A stretch of DNA of 64,000 nt, from positions 496,001 to 560,000 of the forward strand of contig NZ_JAGIOI010000001.1 of NCBI RefSeq assembly GCF_017876675.1, written 5' to 3'. Under the pieces are notes generated by a model. That model did no database searches, was not told where the DNA came from, and saw only the letters and a list, made by a program, of their open reading frames with translations. The stretch comes from Arthrobacter stackebrandtii. Lineage in GTDB: Bacteria; Actinomycetota; Actinomycetes; Actinomycetales; Micrococcaceae. The position numbers and the translations under genes were made by a program. Below are positions 21,028 to 29,670 of the stretch, piece after piece (within the stretch, counting starts at the first letter, position 1; each line of letters begins with the position of its first letter).

Positions 21028-22527
21028 CTAGCCGAAGGGGATGACCCCGATGCCGACGGCCACGACGAGCATCACAAGTGAGACCACGAGGGCACGCCAG
21101 AGCACCTTCTTGTGGTGGTCGCCCAGTTCCACCTTGGCCAGTGAGACCAGCAGCAGGATGGCAGGCACCAGGGGGCTCTGCATGTGGACCGGCTGGCCGG
21201 TGATTGAGGCCCGGGCCATGGCGGCAGGGTCGATCCCGAAGTGGGCGGCAGTTTCGCTCAGGACCGGCAGCACACCGAAGTAGAAGGCGTCGTTGCTCAT
21301 GAAAAACGTCATGGGGATGCTCAACAGGCCGGTGATGACTGCCATGTACGGGCCCATGGAGGTGGGGATGACACTGACCAGCCAGGCGGCCATGGCGTCG
21401 ACCATGCCGGTGCCGCTGAGCACGCCGGTCAGCACGGCCGCGGCCATGACCATGGAGACGACGGCGACGATGCTGCCGGCATGGGACACCAGCGCCTTGG
21501 CCTGGTCCTTCACGTTGGGGAAGTTCACAATGAGGGCGATGGCCGAACCCACCATGAACACGTAGGCCAGGGGCAGCACGTCAAGAACCAAGGTCACCAT
21601 GATGGCCACCGTCAGGACCAGGTTGAACCAGAACAGCTTGGGCCGCAGGGTGGCGCGATTGGGGTCCAGCTGCGAATCGGCCAGGCCAGTGTTCACGGAG
21701 TCCGCGTCCTGCTCGGCCACGGCGAGCACCTGGGCATCAAAGCGGGCCTGGGCTGCAGAGCGGGGTTTGTCCACAACCAGCAGGGTGCCGGAAGCTGCGC
21801 CGCGGGGCAAGCCGCTGCGGCCGTTGCCGCCCCGGGGTGCACCCGGGGTGCCGGTTCCGCCTGCGGGAATTCCGGCGTCGTCCATGTCAGCAGGCGTCCA
21901 CAACCGCCCGGCCAGCGCCAGGCGGCGGCGTTCGCGGACGCCAAGGTGCCAGGCGAAGAGGAAGATCACGATCATGCCGGCGACGAGTGAGGGGATCATG
22001 GGGACGAACACCTCGGACGGGGAGACCTTCAGTGCGGCGGCGGCGCGGGCGGTGGGCCCTCCCCACGGCAGGATGTTCATGGTGCCGTTGGCCAGGCCGG
22101 CCACGCAGGTCAGAACCACGGGGCTCAGGCCCAGGCGCAGGTAGATGGGCAGCATCGCGGCGGTGGTGAGGATGAAGGTGGTGGAGCCGTCGCCGTCGAG
22201 CGAGACGACGGCGGCCAGCACGGCGGTGCCGACAACCACCTTGGCGGGGTCGTTGCCGAGGGTGCGCAGGATCAGTTTCACGAGGGGGTCGAACAGGCCG
22301 ACGTCGATCATCATGCCGAAGAAGACGATCGCGAACATGAGCAGGGCCGCCGTGGAGGTCAGGGACTTCATGGAGTCCATGACCATGTCGCCAATGCCCA
22401 GCCCGGCGCCGGCGAAGAGGCCGAAGATCGTGGGGATCACGATCAGCGCCACGACGGGCGTTAGTTTCTTCGTCATGACCAGCGTCATGAACACCGCTAT
22501 CATGGCAAAGCCAAGGATGACCAACAT
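21028..22527 (-). CDS. CitMHS-family citrate:cation symporter
   Basis: 499 residues with about 11-12 membrane segments, beginning MLVILGFAMIAVFMTLVM. Members import metal-citrate complexes with protons. Family features: MLMFAIVFFGMMIDVGLFDP-type region near 80, AVVSLDGDGSTTFILTTAAM near 110 and NILPWGGPTARAAAALK near 155. A central hydrophilic loop (~230-290) is rich in Gly and Pro. The start is ATG 22527, eight bases after GGAG; the longer frame to 22593 lacks a site. It is divergent from a citrate-type two-component system, which strongly suggests control by it. Confidence 0.93.
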   Translation of the reverse strand: MLVILGFAMIAVFMTLVMTKKLTPVVALIVIPTIFGLFAGAGLGIGDMVMDSMKSLTSTAALLMFAIVFFGMMIDVGLFDPLVKLILRTLGNDPAKVVVGTAVLAAVVSLDGDGSTTFILTTAAMLPIYLRLGLSPVVLTCVAGLANGTMNILPWGGPTARAAAALKVSPSEVFVPMIPSLVAGMIVIFLFAWHLGVRERRRLALAGRLWTPADMDDAGIPAGGTGTPGAPRGGNGRSGLPRGAASGTLLVVDKPRSAAQARFDAQVLAVAEQDADSVNTGLADSQLDPNRATLRPKLFWFNLVLTVAIMVTLVLDVLPLAYVFMVGSAIALIVNFPNVKDQAKALVSHAGSIVAVVSMVMAAAVLTGVLSGTGMVDAMAAWLVSVIPTSMGPYMAVITGLLSIPMTFFMSNDAFYFGVLPVLSETAAHFGIDPAAMARASITGQPVHMQSPLVPAILLLVSLAKVELGDHHKKVLWRALVVSLVMLVVAVGIGVIPFG

Positions 22528-22602
22528 GAGAACTCCTTTGTACACGGCCGCAACCGCGACCCACTCATGCAAAGTTATAGTGATGCGGATCACGGCCCGG
22601 GG

Positions 22603-22636
22603 TTTAGTGCCCTTGACCCAAGTAGTGCCCGTTGAA
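22603..22636. promoter_or_regulatory. Direct repeats between CitMHS and sensor kinase genes
   Basis: AGTGCCCTTGA at 22606-22616 and AGTGCCCGTTGA at 22624-22635 are direct repeats 18 bp apart in the 154-bp divergent region. This is a plausible site for the CitB-like response regulator. Confidence 0.5.
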
Positions 22637-22681
22637 TACGTTTAGCCCATAAAACCCACCCACGCCCGGCGAGGAGGCCCC

Positions 22682-24538
22682 GTGAAACAGGCACGCACCG
22701 CGCCGCGGCTGCGGTTTGCCACGCGCGTGCTGCTGGTGCAGCTGGCGGTGGTGGCCGCCGTCGTGCTGGCCACGGCCGGCACCTTCGCGGCGCTCAGCTG
22801 CCAGTGGGCGGGTGAGCAGGCCGAGGCGCGGGCCCTGGCCGTGGCCCGGACCGTGGCCTCCTCGGACGACGTCAGGCGTGAAACCGCCCTCCTCGCGGCC
22901 GGCCCGGCGTCCGCGCTGACGCCGGAAACGCTGGCGGGCGGGGTCCTGCAGTCCGACGCCGAGACCACCCGGGAGCGCACCGGCGCCTTGTTTGTGGTGA
23001 TTACGGACGACGCCGGCCTGCGGCTTGCGCATCCCACGCCGGCTTTGCTGGGGCAAAAGGTATCAACGGACCCGTCGGTGGCGCTGGCCGGGGGCGAGGT
23101 GACCAGCCAGGAGAAGGGGACGCTGGGCCGGTCTGCACGGGCCAAGGTGCCCGTGTACGCGCCGGGGTCCGGTGGCGCCGCCGCGGACGTGGTGGGCGAG
23201 GTCAGCGTTGGCTTCTCCAGCGACGACATCTCCGCCGCAGTGCTGGCCAACATTGTGCCGCTGGTGCTGACCGCGGCCCTGTCCCTGGCCCTGGGCGTGC
23301 TGGCGTCCGTGCTGTTGGGGTCCCGGCTGCGGCGGCTGACCCTGGGGCTCGAGCCGGAGGAAATTGCCGGACTTGCGCAGGACCAGGAGGCGGTGCTGCG
23401 GGGCGTCGACGAGGGCGTGATCGGGGTGTCGGCCAACGGGACCATCACCGTTTTCAACGAGGGCGCCCGGCGGCTGCTGGCCCCTGCTTCGACCTTGCAG
23501 TACGGCGGCCTGGCCCTGGCGGACAGCGGCCTGCCGCCCTTTCTTGCCGACGCCGCTGCTGCCGGGGGCGGCGAATACGGCCCCGCCGAGCACGTGCTGG
23601 GCGACCGCGTGGTCATTGTGAGCGCCCGGGCGGTGCGGCTCGACGGAAACGGCGGGCAGGGCCTGGGCCGGGTCATCATGGTCCGCGACCGCACCGAGGT
23701 GCAGGCGCTGACCCGCCAGCTCGACGCCGTCAACGCATTGGGCACGGCCCTGCGGGCGCAGCGTCACGAGTTCGCGAACAGGCTCCACACCGTGGCCGGG
23801 CTGCTGCAGATTGACCGGGCCGAGGAAGCCCGCGAGTACGTTTCCTCCCTCGTGGCCAACGGCCCGCTGCAATATCCCGCGGCAGACCTTGCGATGCTCC
23901 GCGACCCCTACCTGGAGGCGTTCATCGGCGCCAAGAGCATCGAGGCCCATGAGCGCGGCGTCGAGTTGCGCATCGGGGCCGAAACGCTCATCCGCGGCCG
24001 CATCACCGATCCCCAGGATGTCACCGCCGTGCTCGGCAACCTCCTGGACAACGCCATTTCAGCCGCCGTATCCGGCTCATCGCCCAGCCGCTGGGTGGAG
24101 GTTGAGCTGCTCGATGAAGAACACGCCGACGGCGGGACCCTCCACATCGTGGTGGCCGACTCCGGGGACGGGCTCCCCCGGCCGGTCACGACCGGCCCGG
24201 GTGGGGCCGATGGCGCCGCAGGTTCCGGCGCCGCAGAGATGCGCGAGCTGGTGTTCACTGACGGATTCTCCACCGCCGCGCATCCCCCACCCACGGCGTC
24301 CGCCGCGGCTGCCGCACCGCCTGAAAGGCGCCCGGATCCTGCCGCCTCCCTGCCGGGGCGCTCCGGCAGTGCATCCGGGCACGGAGTGGGCCTGGCCCTC
24401 GTGCGGCACCTGGCCCGGCGCCGCGGCGGCGACGTCTGGTTCGCCGACGCCGGTTCACCACAGTCCCACGGCGCAGTCGTCTGCGCCCGCCTTCCCGGTG
24501 TCGTGTCACCGGCCGCCCCCGCCGAGGAGAGACCATGA
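22682..24538 (+). CDS. Sensor histidine kinase, CitA/DcuS type
   Basis: 618 residues. A first helix near 15-37, an extracytoplasmic sensor domain (~38-190) and a second helix (IVPLVLTAALSLALGVLASV) are followed by a PAS domain (~220-330). The kinase H-box is LRAQRHEFANRLHTVAGLLQ with His362, typical of the DcuS/CitA (HPK5) group. The ATP-binding N box is NLLDNAISAAV and the G2 box GHGVGLALVRHLARRRGG. A Gly/Ala/Pro-rich stretch of ~70 residues is inserted between the N and G boxes. GTG start after GAGGAGG. ATGA overlap with the regulator gene. Confidence 0.94.
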   Translation: MKQARTAPRLRFATRVLLVQLAVVAAVVLATAGTFAALSCQWAGEQAEARALAVARTVASSDDVRRETALLAAGPASALTPETLAGGVLQSDAETTRERTGALFVVITDDAGLRLAHPTPALLGQKVSTDPSVALAGGEVTSQEKGTLGRSARAKVPVYAPGSGGAAADVVGEVSVGFSSDDISAAVLANIVPLVLTAALSLALGVLASVLLGSRLRRLTLGLEPEEIAGLAQDQEAVLRGVDEGVIGVSANGTITVFNEGARRLLAPASTLQYGGLALADSGLPPFLADAAAAGGGEYGPAEHVLGDRVVIVSARAVRLDGNGGQGLGRVIMVRDRTEVQALTRQLDAVNALGTALRAQRHEFANRLHTVAGLLQIDRAEEAREYVSSLVANGPLQYPAADLAMLRDPYLEAFIGAKSIEAHERGVELRIGAETLIRGRITDPQDVTAVLGNLLDNAISAAVSGSSPSRWVEVELLDEEHADGGTLHIVVADSGDGLPRPVTTGPGGADGAAGSGAAEMRELVFTDGFSTAAHPPPTASAAAAAPPERRPDPAASLPGRSGSASGHGVGLALVRHLARRRGGDVWFADAGSPQSHGAVVCARLPGVVSPAAPAEERP

Positions 24539-25197
24539 GCAGCACTTACACCGTCCTGATAGTTGAGGACGACTTCCATGTGGGCCGCCTGCATGCCAGC
24601 TATGTCGACGCCGTTCCAGGGTTCCGGGCCCTGCCGCCTGCATCCACTGCGGCCCTCGGGCTCAAGGCCGTCCACGAATCGGCTCCGGACTTGGTCCTGC
24701 TGGACGTGTACCTCCCGGACGCCACCGGGCTGGATCTGCTCGGCAGCATCGATGTGGACGCCATGATGCTCAGCGCCGCCTCGGATCCGGCCACCATCCG
24801 CAAGGCCCTGCGGCGTGGCGCCCTGGGGTACCTCATCAAGCCGTTCACGGCGGAAGTGTTGGCGTCGCGGCTGCGCGGTTACGCCCGCTACCGGCGGCTG
24901 CTGTCCGACAGCGTCACCCTCACCCAGGACAGGATCGAAACTGCGTGGCAGGCACTCCATCCGGCCGCCACCACGTCGGGGCCGAAATCTGTCTCCGCAA
25001 CCGAAACGGCGGTGCTCGCCGCCCTGGCCGCCCGCCCGGACCAGTCGACGGCGGAGGTGGCCGCCGCGGTTGGGATCTCGCGGACCACCGCCCAGCGCTA
25101 CCTTTCCGCTCTGGCCGACGACGGTGCCGTCACCATTGGCCTGCGCTACGGCAGCACCGGCCGCCCGGAGCACCGCTACAGTGCGGCCACTGACTGA
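24535..25197 (+). CDS. Response regulator, CitB/DcuR type
   Basis: 220 residues. The receiver domain has the acidic pair in VEDDFHVGR, phospho-acceptor Asp57 (LVLLDVYLPD) and the conserved Lys in YLIKPFTAEVL near 101. The C-terminal helix-turn-helix reads STAEVAAAVGISRTTAQRYL. ATG overlaps the kinase stop. With the divergent CitMHS gene it forms a citrate-sensing unit: the kinase senses an external carboxylate and this protein activates uptake. Confidence 0.94.
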   Translation: MSSTYTVLIVEDDFHVGRLHASYVDAVPGFRALPPASTAALGLKAVHESAPDLVLLDVYLPDATGLDLLGSIDVDAMMLSAASDPATIRKALRRGALGYLIKPFTAEVLASRLRGYARYRRLLSDSVTLTQDRIETAWQALHPAATTSGPKSVSATETAVLAALAARPDQSTAEVAAAVGISRTTAQRYLSALADDGAVTIGLRYGSTGRPEHRYSAATD

Positions 25198-25280
25198 ACA
25201 GTGCCGCGACAGCGTCCTCGAAAAACCAGCCAGAGATGCGAGAGCGTCGGCGGAAAACCAACCAGTGCTGCGACAGCGTC
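25198..25280 (-). repeat. Three units of the 32-bp tandem repeat family
   Basis: On the minus strand GACGCTGTCGCA (25280 leftward), GACGCTCTCGCA (25248) and GACGCTGTCGCG (25216) start exactly 32 bases apart. Each is followed by CACTGG/CTCTGG, then TTGGTTTT/CTGGTTTTT. The third unit is cut short by the response-regulator stop codon. The array is in the sense of the A24 peptidase gene, whose stop is at 25296. Confidence 0.85.
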
Positions 25281-25295
25281 CTGTGCGGGGCGGGA

Positions 25296-25805
25296 TCAGA
25301 CGGGCAGCAGGAGCATGGTGGCCAGGGTCCCGGCCAGCATCGACGGGCCGAACGGGATCGCGGACTTGGCCGTTCCCCGCCGGCTGACGATGAGCGCAAT
25401 CCCCCACAGCCCACCCACCACGAAGCCCGCAGCGGTTCCCAGCACCACGTGCTGCCAGCCAAGGAAACCCAGGAACAGGCCCAGCACGCCCGCCAGCTTC
25501 ACGTCACCGAAGCCGATCCCGGCCGGCTGCACCGCCCACAGCACCCAGTACAGCGCCGCCATCGCCAGCGCGCCCGCCGCGGCCGCCCCGGCCAGGGCCG
25601 GCATTCCGCCCGCCACCGCCGCCACCAGCAACAGCACCCCCGCCACCGGATACGCAGGCAGCACCAGCCGGTCGGGCAGCGTGTGGGTGCGGATGTCGAC
25701 CACGCTCAATTGCACAGCCAGCCACACCAGGTACAGGCAGGCTGCCGCGGCGGCGAGAAACGCCGTCGTACTGTTTTCCCACAACTCGAGCAGCCGCGTG
25801 ACCAT
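25296..25805 (-). CDS. A24-family prepilin peptidase (small, TadV-like)
   Basis: 169 residues with about six membrane segments. The two catalytic aspartates of A24 peptidases are in VVDIRTHTLPDRLVLP and GFGDVKLAGVLG. It lacks the N-terminal methyltransferase domain of PilD, like the short peptidases of actinobacterial tad/flp pilus systems. No pilus genes lie nearby, so its substrates are elsewhere. ATG 25805 has no clear ribosome site; an upstream in-frame start at 25835 is possible. Confidence 0.88.
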   Translation of the reverse strand: MVTRLLELWENSTTAFLAAAAACLYLVWLAVQLSVVDIRTHTLPDRLVLPAYPVAGVLLLVAAVAGGMPALAGAAAAGALAMAALYWVLWAVQPAGIGFGDVKLAGVLGLFLGFLGWQHVVLGTAAGFVVGGLWGIALIVSRRGTAKSAIPFGPSMLAGTLATMLLLPV

Positions 25806-25863
25806 ACGCGCGATGCTACCAGCGCCCCGGACCAATTTGGCGCGCCGGGGCTAAGCTGTGGAT

Positions 25864-26673
25864 ATGACCGCCTACACCCCCGACGCCTTCAGGCACATCG
25901 CCCGCTCCTCCCCGTGGCGCTGGGACACGGTGCGGTTTGAGCTGCACAGAAAGTTCCCCAACGCGCCCGACGGCGGACCCGGGCGCAGCTGGGTGCCCTC
26001 GGCCGGGAGCGGGGCCGGGCCGGGCGGCGGGCTGCCGGACCTGGCGCTGAACTGCTGGGTGCGGCGGCCGGGCGCGCTGCGGGTCGAGACACTGGAGGGG
26101 AAGCTGCTGGCGAGCACCACGAAGATCAACGAGTCGCGGGATTCGTTGTTCATCAGCGGCAACCGGAAGCCGTGGCTGCTGCAGCCGTCGCTGGTGAACC
26201 CGGTGAAGGACGAGGACGGCTATGTGGTCCGCCGGCCGGAGGCGCGCTATGGCGAGCCGGCGTACGGGACGGGGCGCGCGTCGGCCTGCCTGGATCCGGT
26301 GGAGCTGGCCGGGGACCGCCCCGTGCCGCTCGAGGCGCCCTTTGCGAACGTGGCCGAGATTGAGGACATCGCGGCCGTGACCCACCACGGGCGGCCGGCG
26401 ATTGAGGCCGTGCTGACGCCGAACCCCAGCTACCGGCCGCTGTTTCCCGATGCGCCGCTGCTGTTTCCCGGACGGACGGCCATCCGCCTTGACCTGGAGA
26501 CGTCCATTTGCGTGGCATCGCAGTCGCTGGAGGGTGAAACCGCCGGGGCGGGGCACTGGATGGCGCTGCTGGGCATCAACGAATACATGCTCGACGACCT
26601 CTTCGAGGAGGTCAGCATGGGCCTGACAGACGTCCGCGCCCACATTCCTTGGAACCTGGGCCCGAACGCCTGA
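25864..26673 (+). CDS. Protein of unknown function
   Basis: 269 residues from ATG 25864 (MTAYTPDAFRHIARSSPWRW). No signal peptide or membrane segment is seen. Features: WRWDTVRFELHRKFPNAP at the start, a Gly/Pro-rich linker (~45-60), NCWVRRPGALRVETLEGKLL, a central LSI-type part with WLLQPSLVNPVKDEDGYVV and a C-terminal IRLDLETSICVASQSLEG. The C-terminal strand-rich half may be a ligand-binding beta fold. No catalytic motif was found. It is divergent from the A24 gene and followed by a 65-bp inverted-repeat element. Confidence 0.65.
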   Translation: MTAYTPDAFRHIARSSPWRWDTVRFELHRKFPNAPDGGPGRSWVPSAGSGAGPGGGLPDLALNCWVRRPGALRVETLEGKLLASTTKINESRDSLFISGNRKPWLLQPSLVNPVKDEDGYVVRRPEARYGEPAYGTGRASACLDPVELAGDRPVPLEAPFANVAEIEDIAAVTHHGRPAIEAVLTPNPSYRPLFPDAPLLFPGRTAIRLDLETSICVASQSLEGETAGAGHWMALLGINEYMLDDLFEEVSMGLTDVRAHIPWNLGPNA

Positions 26674-26688
26674 CCCCCCCCTCCCGGC

Positions 26689-26753
26689 TATGACGCACTT
26701 GTTGTACCGTTTTCGGGAATGTAAGCGCTATCCAGTGCATCAGCTGCGTCATA
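26689..26753 (-). repeat. 65-bp inverted-repeat element, copy 1
   Basis: Begins TATGACGCA and ends TGCGTCATA. Read on the minus strand it aligns with copies 2 and 3, sharing TGCACTGGA, AGCGCTT, CGAA and ACAA at the same positions. It lies 15 bases after the unknown gene. Confidence 0.88.
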
Positions 26754-26990
26754 GAATGTGGGGCGGGCAGGCTGTGGATAACTTTCTGCGGGCGGGACAA
26801 AAACCAGCCATGCTGGATCCATGGCTGCGTATCAAGGATTGCCCCGGAAATTTCAGGCCTCGCCGTTCACTGTGGCCGAGGCTGCCCAATCAGGGCTGAG
26901 TTATGGCAAGTTGCGCCACCGTGATGTCATGACACTCAGCCGGGGCATCAAGGCTCTCCGATCCGATGATGACGTCCCACTCGCGTTGCT

Positions 26991-26995
26991 GACCC
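26991..26995. repeat. Left copy of target-site duplication GACCC
   Basis: GACCC here and at 29939-29943 flank the insertion block. Both sit in the same codon phase of the DUF559 gene. Confidence 0.75.
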
Positions 26996-27121
26996 CCTAC
27001 GTGTCAGGCTGGGACGGTACCACGGTGAAAGAGCAAGTCCGTTTGATCGCGTGGGGCGAGAACCAGGAAACCAGTAATAATGTCTAGTCCAGTTTTGTCC
27101 GCGGTAGGCCATGATGGTGGC

Positions 27122-27514
27122 ATGAGTAGTTCCGGTCCGCGTGCCGGTGGCCCGACCCGTCGTAGGTCGTACACCCCCACGCAGAAGCTTGATTTTTTGG
27201 TCCAGTACGAGGCCGCTGTCCTCTCCAATGAAGGTGGTGCTTTCCTGCGCCGCGAGGGCTTGTATTCCTCCCAGATGACCGAGTGGCGCCGCCTGCGTGA
27301 CGCCGGTGTCCTGGAGGGCAAGAAGGCCGGGGAGTCCATCGGCAGGCTCTCCAAGGACCAGGCCGAGATCGCGCGTTTGCGCCGCCAGTTGGAGGTGACG
27401 CAGGGCCGGTTGAAGACCTCCGAGGCAGCCCTGGGTGTGCTGGGAAAACTTCACGCTCTCTTGGAGGATCTCTCCGAGAGGGAGGAAGGCGGGCCGAAGC
27501 CCGGCAAGCGCTGA
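27122..27514 (+). CDS. IS3-family transposase OrfA
   Basis: 130 residues from ATG 27122 (after GGTGG). Helix-turn-helix region RRSYTPTQKLDFLVQYEAAV, EGLYSSQMTEWRRLRDAGVL, then a leucine-rich coiled coil (IARLRRQLEVTQGRLKTSEA) used for multimerisation. The stop overlaps the OrfB start as TGATG, so OrfB is probably made by re-initiation instead of the slippery frameshift used by many IS3 elements. Confidence 0.88.
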   Translation: MSSSGPRAGGPTRRRSYTPTQKLDFLVQYEAAVLSNEGGAFLRREGLYSSQMTEWRRLRDAGVLEGKKAGESIGRLSKDQAEIARLRRQLEVTQGRLKTSEAALGVLGKLHALLEDLSEREEGGPKPGKR

Positions 27515-28288
27515 TGGCCGCCTACAAGGAACTCCTCGCAGTGGGGGTTCCCCAGCGTCGTGCCGCGGTTCTGGCCGGCGTCTCGAGGACGACCATGAAT
27601 CGGAAGCCGGCCGAGCCCCGGGACCATGCACCGGTGGTCCCGCCGAACAAGCTCAGTCCCGCCGAACGGACCGAGCTTCTGGCCGCGGTGAACTCGCCCG
27701 AGTTCGTTGATCTGGCACCCCAGCAGGTCTACACCAAGCTCCTTGATGTGGGCGTCTATCTGGGCTCTGTCTCAACGATGTACCGGGTGTTGGAGGAGAA
27801 CCAGCAGGTCAAGGAACGCCGCCGCCTGGCCAAGCATCCGCCCCGGGCCGTGCCTGAGCTCGTGGCCAACGCACCTGGCGAGGTGATCACGTGGGATATT
27901 ACGAAATTGGCTGGCCCGGTCAAGGGTAAATACTTTGACTGCTACATGGCCGTGGACATCCATTCGCGGTTCATCGTCGGCGCGCACGTGCACGCCACCG
28001 AAACCGGCGATTTGGCGGTGGAGATGATGAAGGAAATGTTCGGCATCCACGGCATCCCGCACGTCCTTCACGCCGACCGCGGCACCTCGATGACGTCGAA
28101 GACCGTGGCCACGCTGCTGGCCGATTTGGAAGTCACCCAGTCCCATTCCCGACCCCGGGTCAGCAACGATAATCCGTGTTCTGAGAGCTTGTTCAAGACA
28201 ATGAAGTTCGGCCCCACTTTCCCCGAACGCTTTGCATCCCTGCCCGATGCCAGGGCCTTCATCAGCGAGTTCGTGGACTGGTACAACT

Positions 28289-28581
28289 GTGAGACTTGTT
28301 TTAGCTGGTCTGGGACTGGCTGGCAGGATAGTTACCGGCCGCTCCACACTGCAGGCGTGACCCTTGGTACAACTGACCCTCATGGTGTCCTTTTGTGGAC
28401 TTGTCCGTCTACCAGGATGGTTCGGCCGGTACCCGTCCGGCCCACCACGGTAGCTTGATTAGAAGATTGTCCACCCTCACGGGCGTGACCCCTCACAGTT
28501 CTGTTCCGTAGTGATTCCTACCCGGACTTGTACCGGCCGTCAACGGCCACCAACCAAGTCCATCACAAAAGGAAAAGCACG
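28289..28581 (+). ncRNA. Candidate bridge RNA in the IS110 left end
   Basis: IS110 recombinases are known to use a bridge RNA from the non-coding end. Here TGGTACAACT (28365-28374) repeats exactly the left target (28279-28288), and TCATGG (28380-28385) is the complement of CCATGA at the right target (29686-29691). Both lie inside a predicted stem: TACCGGCC 28333-28340 with GGCCGGTA 28424-28431, and TCCACA 28343-28348 with TGTGGA 28394-28399. Further on, TAGAAGA (28460-28466) repeats the element's right end (29677-29683), and CAAGTC (28555-28560) complements its left end (GACTTG 28293-28298). The order target guides, then donor guides, matches known bridge RNAs. RNA ends are not defined. Confidence 0.7.
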
Positions 28582-29670
28582 GTGACCGCTCTGTCTATCG
28601 TCTCTCATTGCCACCCATTTGTCGTGGGTGTCGACACTCACGCACGCAACCACGTCTACGCCATCCTTGACGCCACCAATGGCGCACTGCTGGATACGCA
28701 GTCTTTCCCGACTACCGCGGCCGGTATCAACCGCGCCATCAAATGGGTCGCACGCCGCACCAACGCCGACGCCGATACCCTCTGGGTTATCGAGGGAGCC
28801 GCGTCCTACGGAGCGATCCTCGCCGGTACCGTAGCCGCCCATGGATTCCCCGTTACCGAGGCTCCTCGTATGGATGCCAAGAAGAACCGCGGTGTCGGTA
28901 AAACCGATGCCTTGGACGCCCACCGGATGGGCATGGCCGTGCTGTCGTTGCCGGTCGAGAAACTGCGCTGCCCCCGCTTGAATGAAGGGATCCGCCAAGG
29001 CTTGCGGATCCTGGTCACCGCCCGCGAGTCCATGACCAAGGGCCGTACCCGTTCGATCAACGCATTGAACGCTTTGGTACGAAGTAACAATCTCGGCATT
29101 GATGCCCGCAGGAAGCTCACCCCAGTCCAGATCGAGGAGATCTCACGCTGGCGTGAACGCGTGGAAGAACTGGCTTTGAGTATCGCCCGCTCCGAGGCGG
29201 TCCGCCTCGCCAAACACATCCTGGACCTCGGTGAGCAGTTGGAGTCCAACGAGCAAAAGCTGGACGAGCTGGTCAAGGTCAGCGAAGCCGCGCCCCTGCT
29301 TGAGGAGAAGGGATTCCAGGCGGTCGCCGCGGCGAAATGTCTGGTGGCGTGGTCGCACGAGGGACGGGTCCGTAGCGAGGCTGCCTTCTCCTGTCTGGCC
29401 GGCGTGAATCCCATCCCCGCATCGTCCGGGAACACCGTTCGGCATCGGCTGAACCGTGGAGGCGATAGAAGGCTCAACAGTGCTCTTCACATGGCCGCGA
29501 TCACCAGGATGACCTACGACTCTGAAACCTGCGACTACGTCGAGAAACGACGTGCCGAAGGTAAGACCGACAAAGAAATCCGACGTTGCATCAAGCGCTA
29601 TCTGGCCCGTCGGGTGTTCAGGATTCTGACTGCCGCGGCTCAGGCGACAAAGGTGCAGGAAGCGGCTTGA
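28582..29670 (+). CDS. IS110-family transposase (DEDD recombinase)
   Basis: 362 residues from GTG 28582 (after AAAGGAAAAG). The N-terminal RuvC-like DEDD domain shows Asp in FVVGVDTHARNHV, Glu in LWVIEGAASYG and two Asp in VGKTDALDAHRMG. The C-terminal domain has AFSCLAGVNPIPASSGNTV with the serine-bearing PASSG and RLNRGGDRRLNSALH, where the recombinase serine is expected. The frame is intact and catalytic motifs are present, so it could be active. An upstream ATG-type start at 28528 would run through the RNA region. Confidence 0.93.
   Translation: MTALSIVSHCHPFVVGVDTHARNHVYAILDATNGALLDTQSFPTTAAGINRAIKWVARRTNADADTLWVIEGAASYGAILAGTVAAHGFPVTEAPRMDAKKNRGVGKTDALDAHRMGMAVLSLPVEKLRCPRLNEGIRQGLRILVTARESMTKGRTRSINALNALVRSNNLGIDARRKLTPVQIEEISRWRERVEELALSIARSEAVRLAKHILDLGEQLESNEQKLDELVKVSEAAPLLEEKGFQAVAAAKCLVAWSHEGRVRSEAAFSCLAGVNPIPASSGNTVRHRLNRGGDRRLNSALHMAAITRMTYDSETCDYVEKRRAEGKTDKEIRRCIKRYLARRVFRILTAAAQATKVQEAA

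Noticed and set aside
28288-28458. C-terminal 57 residues of the current OrfB frame
   Set aside because: This is read-through into the IS110 left end; the true OrfB C-terminus lies at 29687-29905.
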